The notes under the pieces: model-generated | Database searches by the model: none | Seen by the model: only the letters and a program-made list of their open reading frames with translations | What the model was told of the DNA's origin: nothing | DNA from: Thomasclavelia saccharogumia DSM 17460 | GTDB taxonomy: Bacteria; Bacillota_I; Bacilli_A; Erysipelotrichales; Coprobacillaceae | DNA length: 47,897 nucleotides | Reading direction: 5' to 3' | Assembly: GCF_000686665.1 (NCBI RefSeq) | Contig: NZ_JMLH01000019.1 | Location: 1 to 47,897, forward strand | Program-made: the position numbers and the translations under genes | Part shown: piece by piece, positions 24,011-31,600 of the stretch | Layout of the letters: each line of letters begins with the position of its first letter | Numbering within the stretch: the first letter of the stretch is position 1

Positions 24011-24301
24011 ATGGAAATAAAAAATAAACAGAATTTTACGAAAAATACTAAGATTTATTTTGAACATTGTGTAGAGATAAAAGATAACAGTTATTTAATA
24101 ATTTTTGGTCATCACATAAACGGTGGATTTATAGCAATACCAAATTGGAATATTTGCTGTGAAGCATCTGATCATAGTGATAGCTGTTATTATAATCGAA
24201 TTAAATTAATGGATGCAGGAATGGATGAAATTACTGCAAGAGGGATTTCTGAATATATTAATTCATGGATTGAAGTCAATTACAATATACCAGGTGATTA
24301 G
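24011..24301 (+). CDS. Small accessory protein with GGFIAIPNW motif
   Basis: A 96-residue soluble protein: YLIIFGHHINGGFIAIPNWNICCEASDHSDSCYYNRIKLMDAGMDEITARGISEYINSW. The pattern GGF-I/V-x-P-x(4)-CE followed by a D-x(3)-YN-x(3)-L segment is seen in small uncharacterised proteins of clostridial mobile elements (DUF6618-like in style). The ATG follows TTTTAGGAGTG. Its last codons share an exact 22-base match with 43393-43414. Function unknown. Confidence 0.6.
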   Translation: MEIKNKQNFTKNTKIYFEHCVEIKDNSYLIIFGHHINGGFIAIPNWNICCEASDHSDSCYYNRIKLMDAGMDEITARGISEYINSWIEVNYNIPGD

Positions 24302-24302
24302 A

Positions 24303-24683
24303 ATGGCGCATGATTTTACTATAAGAGTACCAAATGGAATATGGTCGAAAAGATATGATGTAATAACTGTTGGAAATGAACATACATACATTGAAAAAAA
24401 GGAATATAAAGGAGTACCTAATGATGAAGTGTATTTCTTTGGATATGCAGATGGAATTTTTTATAAAGCTTTTAGATGTGAGGAATGTAATGCATTATCT
24501 GGTAATGGGTCAATATATTTGATTTCGTATGATACAGCAGTAAAAAATTTAAAAAAGGCAAAAAATGAATTTTATAAATTAAACTATCCAGATCCAACAA
24601 GAATTAACGATATTAAAGAATTTTATGAACGTATGAAACACGATTATAAAAATGTTGAATATTTTGAAATTATTTTTGATTAA
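24303..24683 (+). CDS. Hypothetical protein of the island
   Basis: A 126-residue soluble protein beginning MAHDFTIRVPNGIWSKRYDV, with FRCEECNALSGNGSIYLISYDTA in the middle and an acidic helical C-terminus. The ATG at 24303 follows AGGTGATTAG at the end of the previous gene; codons upstream to 24213 overlap that gene and are not used. The CEEC pair may bind metal or form a disulfide. No family recognised. Confidence 0.55.
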   Translation: MAHDFTIRVPNGIWSKRYDVITVGNEHTYIEKKEYKGVPNDEVYFFGYADGIFYKAFRCEECNALSGNGSIYLISYDTAVKNLKKAKNEFYKLNYPDPTRINDIKEFYERMKHDYKNVEYFEIIFD

Positions 24684-24751
24684 TTTAATTGAGGTTGAAA
24701 TGGTTAATTGGAAATATGAAAAGAGTTTTAAAATTCAGGAGGTTATAGAGG

Positions 24752-24979
24752 ATGCCAAAAATTATAGTATATGCTAATTACGAATTCACAAATGATAGTA
24801 ATCATTGTGCGGATAATGGAGAGCTTTCAATGTTGTATGATGTACCAAAATCGTGGTTGAAATGGAATGAAGAAAAACGACAAGCCTGGCTGGAAAAAAA
24901 TAGTGAAAAAATTGAAAAGGAGTTCATTTATTCTATGTGTGTTAATGACATTTATGATCATTATGAAGATGTTGAATAA
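24752..24979 (+). CDS. Small acidic hypothetical protein
   Basis: A 75-residue protein: MPKIIVYANYEFTND, then SWLKWNEEKRQAWLEKNSEKIEKEF and an acidic C-terminus. Strong ribosome binding site (AGGAGG, with GAGG closer to the ATG). Strand followed by helices suggests a compact soluble domain. No family recognised. Confidence 0.55.
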   Translation: MPKIIVYANYEFTNDSNHCADNGELSMLYDVPKSWLKWNEEKRQAWLEKNSEKIEKEFIYSMCVNDIYDHYEDVE

Positions 24980-24993
24980 AAAGAGGGATTAAA

Positions 24994-25377
24994 ATGAATA
25001 GAATCGAGAAATTTAGAGCTGAACTGGAAAAATATGAAGAAAAATATGCATTATTAATAAAAGAGCATATTCAAGAGGAAATTAATAAAATTGATTCAGA
25101 CATTGAAATAAGCATATACAGCAATGATATAGATCGTATTTATGTCACATATAAACAGTTTAAATTTGAATTTACGTATAATTATTCAATAATAAGCAGG
25201 GAATTGTATCTTCGTGGTTATGGAAAAACTAATACTCATGGTTATTCTTATGACAGGTATACAAGAGAAGAACAGAAGGAACGTGAGAGAGCATATGATT
25301 ATGTGCGTTCAATATTAAAAAGTGTTTTAGAATGTGATCAAGGCCAAAAGGAGATGATAAAAAATGTATGTAATTAA
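24994..25377 (+). CDS. Hypothetical helical protein
   Basis: A 127-residue protein with charged helices at both ends (EKFRAELEKYEEKYALLIKEHIQEEINKI; EEQKERERAYDYVRSILKSVLE) and a tyrosine-rich central sheet-like part. The ATG follows AAGAGGG. It overlaps the next gene by 14 bases in another frame, a sign of tight packing in phage or plasmid DNA. No family recognised. Confidence 0.55.
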   Translation: MNRIEKFRAELEKYEEKYALLIKEHIQEEINKIDSDIEISIYSNDIDRIYVTYKQFKFEFTYNYSIISRELYLRGYGKTNTHGYSYDRYTREEQKERERAYDYVRSILKSVLECDQGQKEMIKNVCN

Positions 25378-25942
25378 ATATAATAGTGAAATTTATGCAG
25401 GAACATACAGTGATATGGATGGGCTGTATCTTTATCCAAGCAGTTGGTTTAATATGCAAAAACCAAAAGTTTTTAAAACACTAAAAGGCGCAGAAAAGCA
25501 TCTTAGTAATCTAAAAAATAAAATCGTTTGGGGAAATGATGAAAATGCATATAATTTTAAAATTATTGAATGGTCTGAAAATGATTTAGAATCACATTTA
25601 ATGTTTATTGGACTTAAAACACCTGAAAAAAATACAAATGATGATCTACAAAACAGTAATACTCTTTCATCAGATAAAAAGTTAGAGAAGTATTGGAAAA
25701 AAGTATTCAAACCATTGAAAATGAAAAATCAAGAAATAGAAATTACAAGTATCACAGTATCTAATAATGTATGTATCATAAGTTATTTAATGCCTTACTG
25801 CACATCTGCTGACAAATATAGCTTTCAAGCTGATATAGATAAAGAAAAAGTAATCGATGGATTTTGTAACGCAGTAGAAGAAAGAGCAAATGAAATGATT
25901 ACTATGATTAGAGAATGCAGTTATATAAGAAATCTATTTTAA
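25364..25942 (+). CDS. Hypothetical protein of the island
   Basis: A 192-residue protein. The N-terminal 75 residues (MYVIKYNSEIYAGTYSDMDGLYLYP..LKGAEKHLSNLKNKI) look like a small alpha/beta domain of the kind found in clostridial accessory proteins. A Ser/Asn-rich linker follows (about 90-110), then ITSITVSNNVCIISYLMPYCTSADKYSFQADIDKEKVIDGFCNAVEERANEMI. AAGGAG lies before the ATG inside the previous gene. No catalytic motif seen. Confidence 0.55.
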   Translation: MYVIKYNSEIYAGTYSDMDGLYLYPSSWFNMQKPKVFKTLKGAEKHLSNLKNKIVWGNDENAYNFKIIEWSENDLESHLMFIGLKTPEKNTNDDLQNSNTLSSDKKLEKYWKKVFKPLKMKNQEIEITSITVSNNVCIISYLMPYCTSADKYSFQADIDKEKVIDGFCNAVEERANEMITMIRECSYIRNLF

Positions 25943-26004
25943 ATATAAAGCGTGCAGGTTAAATATGAAAAAGAAGTGTAACATTTGCGGACAATATTAA
26001 ACGG

Positions 26005-26032
26005 GGATTAAAAATGTGTGTATTTTTAATCC
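26005..26032. terminator. Hairpin after the hypothetical operon
   Basis: GGATTAAAAAT pairs perfectly with ATTTTTAATCC (11 bp, 6-base loop). A T-rich arm supplies the U tract. It follows a stub reading MKKKCNICGQY (25964-25999), probably the leftover of a zinc-finger gene. Confidence 0.55.
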
Positions 26033-26139
26033 TGAGTCTATTAAGTTGTAGTGCAACTACATATATTTAAAAAATAATTATAAAAAATTTATAAATAGTA
26101 TGATGATTAAAATTTAAACTTGCAAAGGGGACAGTAAAA

Positions 26140-26283
26140 ATGAGCAATACAATAAAGGCAATAAACTATGAAGAATATGTAAATACTCCCTCGTTGAGAA
26201 ACGGCTATAATGATACACTCGCAAAGTGTCATTTATACAATTACGGCTGTATCTTTGTTGAGACAATACTGGGAGTAATGTAA
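26140..26283 (+). CDS. 47-residue hypothetical protein
   Basis: The ATG follows CAAAGGGGAC. The product begins MSNTIKAINYEEYVNTPSLR and ends VETILGVM. Composition is like that of its neighbours. It contains HLYNYGC-type aromatic and cysteine residues but no motif. Small and isolated, yet with a good ribosome binding site. Confidence 0.4.
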   Translation: MSNTIKAINYEEYVNTPSLRNGYNDTLAKCHLYNYGCIFVETILGVM

Positions 26284-26386
26284 TCAGATGTGAAATAATA
26301 AATAATCAGGGCACATACAAAAATGTTAAACGTAATATTTAATAACATTTGTGTCAGTGAGTGGTACAAAAGAGGAGTTGAAAATT

Positions 26387-26779
26387 ATGAACGAAAACAA
26401 AGATAAGATCTGTGATGATGCAGACAGTAGAAAAAATCCATATACATACAGAAATATAGTGCTTTCATCTGAAGGACATGGTGAAAAGATGATGATTGAC
26501 AGAGCTGAGTTTGAAAAGTGGGCTAAAGAAAATGGTAAAATTATTATTGACCCCCTGGAATATCAGACGGAAAAATATATGAATACAAATAAAGTAATTG
26601 AACTTATGAAAGTAAAAAATATAACAGTATATAAATTATCAAAAATGACAAATTATGACCGTACGAATTTAAAGAAACTACTAAATGGTGAAATAAAAGA
26701 TCCGACTATATCTACAGTAATAGCTATTGCAGATGCATTAGAAATAAGCATAGACGAGATAGTAATCAGAAATAAATAA
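26387..26779 (+). CDS. XRE-type DNA-binding protein
   Basis: A 130-residue protein. Residues about 66-128 form a Cro/C1-type helix-turn-helix: NKVIELMKVKNITVYKLSKMTNYDRTNLKKLLNGEIKDPTISTVIAIADALEISIDEIV. The N-terminal part includes IDRAEFEKWAKENGKIIIDPLEYQTEKYM, an antitoxin-like or dimerisation segment. The ATG at 26387 follows AGAGGAG; the GTG-like upstream extension has no such site. A likely island regulator. Confidence 0.75.
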   Translation: MNENKDKICDDADSRKNPYTYRNIVLSSEGHGEKMMIDRAEFEKWAKENGKIIIDPLEYQTEKYMNTNKVIELMKVKNITVYKLSKMTNYDRTNLKKLLNGEIKDPTISTVIAIADALEISIDEIVIRNK

Positions 26780-26809
26780 AAATACATTTATATAAGGAGA
26801 AGTAACGCT

Positions 26810-26914
26810 ATGAAAGAAATATTAAAAATTATTTATATAGCAATCTGTTTAGCAGTTTGTTTGGATTGTCAACAATTTTTTGGACAATTTTTAAGAGAGA
26901 ACAGGAGAGTGTAA
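26810..26914 (+). CDS. Tiny membrane peptide, 3' end replaced by an IS
   Basis: The ATG follows ATAAGGAGAAG. The product begins MKEILKIIYIAICLAVCLDC and continues QQFFGQFLRENRRV, a single hydrophobic segment of the kind seen in small phage or plasmid membrane peptides. The last codons and the stop lie in the IS256 left end, so the native C-terminus is lost. Confidence 0.4.
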   Translation: MKEILKIIYIAICLAVCLDCQQFFGQFLRENRRV

Positions 26915-26917
26915 AAT

Positions 26918-26960
26918 AAACTGTGTAAGTAAAGAGCGTACGGCTTTGCTTAGACAGTTT
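26918..26960. promoter_or_regulatory. Conserved hairpin in the IS256 left end (copy A)
   Basis: A 17-position stem (AAACTGT...ACAGTTT, one mismatch and one G-T pair) with the 9-base loop AGCGTACGG. The same loop and compensated stem are found at 40058-40099. It can serve as a terminator shielding the transposase from outside transcription. Confidence 0.7.
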
Positions 26961-27005
26961 ATTTTTTATTTAAATAGTATATAGTAATTATGATTGGAGA
27001 TTTAT

Positions 27006-28242
27006 ATGACAAAAATTAAAAGAGACCCACAAACTGTAGCTTTAGCTGAAGCTATTTTAAAACAATATAAACCAGAGTAGAAGACATGTCTAATGCTTTG
27101 AAGGATCTTTTTGGACCAATGTTAGAGAGTATGCTTAAAGGTGAAATTAATCATCATCTTGGTTATGATTCTAATGATAAAAATTTTAAAGAAACTGATA
27201 ATCGACGTAACGGTTATGGTAAAAAGAAAGTAAAATCTTCACAAGGTGAACTGGAAATTCAGGTTCCCAGAGATAGAAACGGTTCATTTGATCCAGTGAT
27301 CGTCCCTAAACGACAAAGAGATATATCTTCTATCGAAGATAAAGTTATTGCGATGTATGCGGGGGAATGTCACAAAGAGATATTTCAGCTACTATTGAAG
27401 ATATTTATGGATTTAGTGTATCACATGAAATGATTTCTGATATTACTGATGCAGTTTTAGATGATCTAAATGAGTGGCGAAATAGACCGCTTAAAAAGTG
27501 TTATGCGTTTACTTTTGTTGATTGTATGTATGTAACACTTAGAAATGATTATGAGGTAAAGGATTGTGCTGTATATGTTATCTTAGGCTATGATTTAAAC
27601 GGTAATAAAGAAATACTCGGTATTTGGTTAAATGAGACAGAATCTAAGAATTATTGGATGCAAATTTTTGATGAAATTAAAGCACGTGGTGTAGAAGATA
27701 TATTCTTCATATCTATGGATGGTGTATCGGGATTAGAATCAGGTGCGAAAGCAATATTTGCCAATGTAGTAGTCCAAAGGTGTATTGTTCATTTGATTCG
27801 CAATTCACTAAAATATGTACCATCAAAGGATTATAAGCGATTTACGCAAAGTATAAAAAAAGTATACGGGGCTGCTAGTTTAAAAGCTGCAAATACAGCT
27901 TTTGAAGCTTTTAAAAAAGAATGGAGCCATTATCCAGGTGCAGTAGATGTCTGGGCAAGAAACAAGGAGCATATCGATCAATTATTTGATATCGGAAGTG
28001 ATGTAAGAAAGATCATGTATACGACTAATGCAGTTGAATCGATAAATGCAACATTTAGAAAAGTCACAAAAAAAGGAGCATTTCCTAATGAAAATGCATT
28101 ATTTAAATTAATATATTTAAGAGTGAGGGAATTAGAGAAAAAATGGGAAGGAGGAAGAGTTAGAAACTGGTCAATGGTATTAAACCAATTAATGACAGAT
28201 GATAGATTTAGAGACAGGATAAATAAATATATAAAATTATAG
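27006..28242 (+). pseudogene. IS256-family transposase with two frameshifts
   Basis: A mutator-type DDE transposase. Reading begins at ATG 27006 (MTKIKRDPQTVALAEAILKQYKPE), hits TAG at 27078 through a one-base loss, resumes at VEDMSNALKDLFGPMLESMLKGEINHHLGY, and shifts again near 27362, where MYA-G-MSQRDISATIEDIYGFSVS continues in a third frame. Catalytic residues remain: D in FVDCMYV, D in SMDGVSGLESG and E in TTNAVESINATFRK. Intact relatives are about 400 residues in one frame, so this copy is inactive. Confidence 0.85.
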
Positions 28243-28267
28243 ATCATAAATATGTGAAGATATTTAC

Positions 28268-28301
28268 AGGTAAGCGTTTACAAAGGAACACTTACCTTTT
28301 T
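28268..28301 (+). terminator. Terminator after the IS256 transposase
   Basis: An 11-bp stem (AGGTAAGCGTT with AACACTTACCT, one G-U), an 8-base loop and TTTTT. It lies inside the IS, 26 bases after the transposase stop. Confidence 0.8.
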
Positions 28302-28422
28302 GAGCATTAATATAAAATCAAACAAATAAAAGAATGTGTATAAAATTATAACAGCATAGAAAAAGTGGTAAGTTTTTAATTCGAAATAATTTTTCTAAAA
28401 AACTTACACATTTTACTTGACA

Positions 28423-28657
28423 AACCCGGCTTCTACTTAAATTTCCTTGCAAAACAAAAGCACTGATCTGGTGCTAATGTTTAAAATTTTTTGAGATATT
28501 TTCAAATTTGCTTGACAAAAACAAATCACGAAATTTTCCATATAAACAATTCAATAACAAAGTATATTTTTTCAAAGATAAAGCATAAATTAGTCATAGT
28601 CACAAATAAATTCTAACTAGCCCTAACCAGTATTTTCTATTTAACAAATTTCTTTAA
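28423..28657. other. Intergenic stretch without a supported feature
   Basis: AT-rich DNA between the IS256 right end and the glycosidase terminator. I see no ORF with a ribosome binding site, no tRNA and no strong repeat. Confidence 0.5.
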
Positions 28658-28658
28658 A

Positions 28659-28686
28659 AAACGGTTATGAAAATTCATAACCGTTT
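28659..28686 (-). terminator. Terminator of the glycosidase gene
   Basis: A 13-bp perfect stem (AAACGGTTATGAA and its complement) with a 2-base loop, 7 bases past the stop codon. The minus-strand tail is TTTAAAGAAATTT. Confidence 0.8.
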
Positions 28687-28692
28687 AAAGAA

Positions 28693-31600
28693 TTAATCTA
28701 CTTTTCTTCTAAATGCTGTATATCCAGCCGCACTTAATAATGCCATTGTTGCAAACATTCCAACTAAACCATTATCTCCTGTTTTTACACTTACTATTGT
28801 ATCACCTTTATTTACTGGTGTACTTACTGTATTATCAGTTGTTACAGTTTGTAATCCAGCAATAGCTTTTGCAAGAACATCTTTTGCACTATCTACTTCT
28901 TCTTGAGTTGCATTTGAAATATCAAATACTACTTTTGCGTCATTCAATGCATCACTTAAAACTTTATATGATGCCTTTGTATAATTAGCTGCGCTTAATC
29001 CATTTGCTTTGTTGATTAAATCTTCTAATAAAGTTTTATCAGGGATTAATCTTAAATTTATAAATGCAGTTACTAATTCATTGTATACTTTAGTTATTTC
29101 TTCTTGCATTGCATTTTCATCGTTGTATACACCAGTTGCCACTACTAAAGCCTCATTAAACGGTACCCATGTAGCTTCTGTGTATTTACTAGCTTCTAAT
29201 CCACTAACCTTATCAATAAATGCTTTTAACGCTGTTTTGTCACCTTTAACAAAGTCTAGCATATGCATAGCTGTTGCAAGTCTGTCAAATGCAGCATTTA
29301 CTTTATCTTGAGTTGCACTAGTATCATTATAAATTCCATTAGCTTCATCTCTTGCTTCTTTGAATTCTTCAACTACTGCCGGTACGACATTAGCTAAATC
29401 TTCATCAGTAATAGCATTAGCTAAATCTAGGGCAATCTTTAATAGTGTTTTATCTGCCTCTTTTGCTGGTTCATTAGGTTTTAAAATACCTTCTGCATTC
29501 TTTAATGCTTCAACCATTTGAGCTATTTCTTCTTGATCAGTTGCATTTTCTAATACATCTCTAGCTTCATCTAATAAAGTATTAAATTCTTCAATACTTT
29601 CTTCAGTACAATTTGTTGTATCAACTTTTTCTAATTCTTCAATACGTTGACTTAAAGCATCTGTATCTAATTCAATCTTACCATATACTTTAAATTCTGC
29701 AGCTGCAACAATTGTATTATTTGAACCTTGTTTCCAGTGATATGTATCATTTGCACTTAAACGTACATATTTGGCTTCAACTGGGGATTCAAAAATGATA
29801 TCAGTAACCCCGTTACCTTCTCTTACTGTAGCACCAGTTGCTACTTGTTTCCATTCTTGACCATCCATACTTGTTTCTACAACATATTCTAAAATATTAC
29901 CTGTACAATTTAATTTTTGAGTAGCATCAAATCTTGGAATATATTGTACTTTGTTTACTGTATAAGCATTTGACAATTCATAAGTTAAATATTGTTTTTC
30001 AGTTTTATTGTTAGCAGTTTGTGCACTTGCCCAATAAGTGTTTGTATTAGCATCATTTGCATTATTAGCTACAGCACCTTCAGTGCTATCATATGTAGTA
30101 GCTGTTGGCTTAATATTTTCATTTGAGATTAATCCTTCTTCACTACTATCAGTTGTAAATTCATTGTATCCTAATGCTCTATCTAATACTTTTATACCTA
30201 ATTTACCTTCAAATCCATCGCTACCAAGGATCGTCTTAGCAGCTTCGATAACTAATGTTTTATTATCTTTATCATATGCTGAACTTTGTAATGCTCCATC
30301 AACATATAATTTTAAGATACCATTATTTTCTTTAATTGCTTGAATTTGATGATCAGTACCATCATTTACTACAACTTTAGATGTAGCTGTTGCATTACCT
30401 AATGTAAAGTATGCTTTACCTTCAGCATTAATTCCTACTGTATATCCTTGACTAGCAAGTTCTTTATTAGTTGTTGTCGTATTAACATCTACAACCACAC
30501 TAAATCCATTATCATTACTTAATGATTTTGCTACAGTTCCTACAACTTTAGAACCAGTTACTTCATCAGATTTAACAGATAAAGCTGTATTATTTTTATG
30601 GAATATTACTGATTTTTCAGCTTTAGCAACTTTATTTCCATTTAAATCAGAAATATCTTTAGCAGTTACAACAACTGTTGCATTGTTTGTTGGTTTAGTT
30701 GCCAATTCAATTTCATAAAAAACTTGATCAACGCTCTTACTAACGTTAGCTATTTCTGCAACTTTTCCGTTTACTGTAACATCAAAATCTGTTCCAATTA
30801 CTTTTTCATCAAATTTAACATTTAATGTTTTATCTCCATCAGTTGATAAAGTTGTATAAGTAGGAGCTTCTACATCTTTAGTAGTTGACAAAGACCAAAG
30901 TCTTGTTTCACCAGGTTGTAAAGTAACAGTTACTTCTTGACCATATGTAAATTCTTTATAGTTATCATTTCCACTTTCTGGCATATTATAACTATGAATT
31001 CCTGTACTATATAAAGTTTTATCTTTAATAGACTCTGCAAGACCAATATTACGATCTAATGTAAATGTAATTGTTTGTACTTCGTCATCAGGATTACGCA
31101 TTGAAATAATTCCATCCTCACCATCCCAAGCAGAGAATCCATATGCTTCAAATTCTGTCGATTGACCAATTCCACCTAATTTAACACCATTAGCTGGATT
31201 TCCACCAAACATCTTAGCATTTTTTAAAATATGGAAATTTTCTTCTGCCCATGCTAAGAATTCAGCATTTACTTCATACTTACCTTTTGTCATAATTGAA
31301 TCTGAATAATACAATTCCCAGAAACCTGTTCCACGAGTTGACATCATGTATAAGTAATTTTTAAATTGTTCATCAGTCATTGAATTAATATTAATTTGTG
31401 TACCTTCAACCCCATAAACCGGATCATGATTATAAAGGTTTGCAAGCGGGAATTGGAATTCATGTTCTTTAATGAAGTCATAATAAACAGCTTCACGGTA
31501 AGTTAGCATGGTATCCATTTTGTTATTAATTGGACCAGCATCACCACGGTCATGTGTACATTGAATCCATACACTGTTTGCCCATTGTAAATACCAAGGG

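Larger units (their letters stand above)
26905..28422 (+). mobile_element. IS256-family insertion sequence, degenerate
   Basis: The left end starts near GAGAGTGTAAAATAAACTG, with GTGTAAGT further in. The right end, on the complementary strand, reads TGTCAAGTAAAATGTGTAAGT. The shared TAAAAT and GTGTAAGT segments are the imperfect terminal repeats. The length of about 1.5 kb fits the family. A transposase with two frameshifts lies inside. No clear 8-9 bp target duplication is visible, so exact ends are approximate. Confidence 0.75.
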
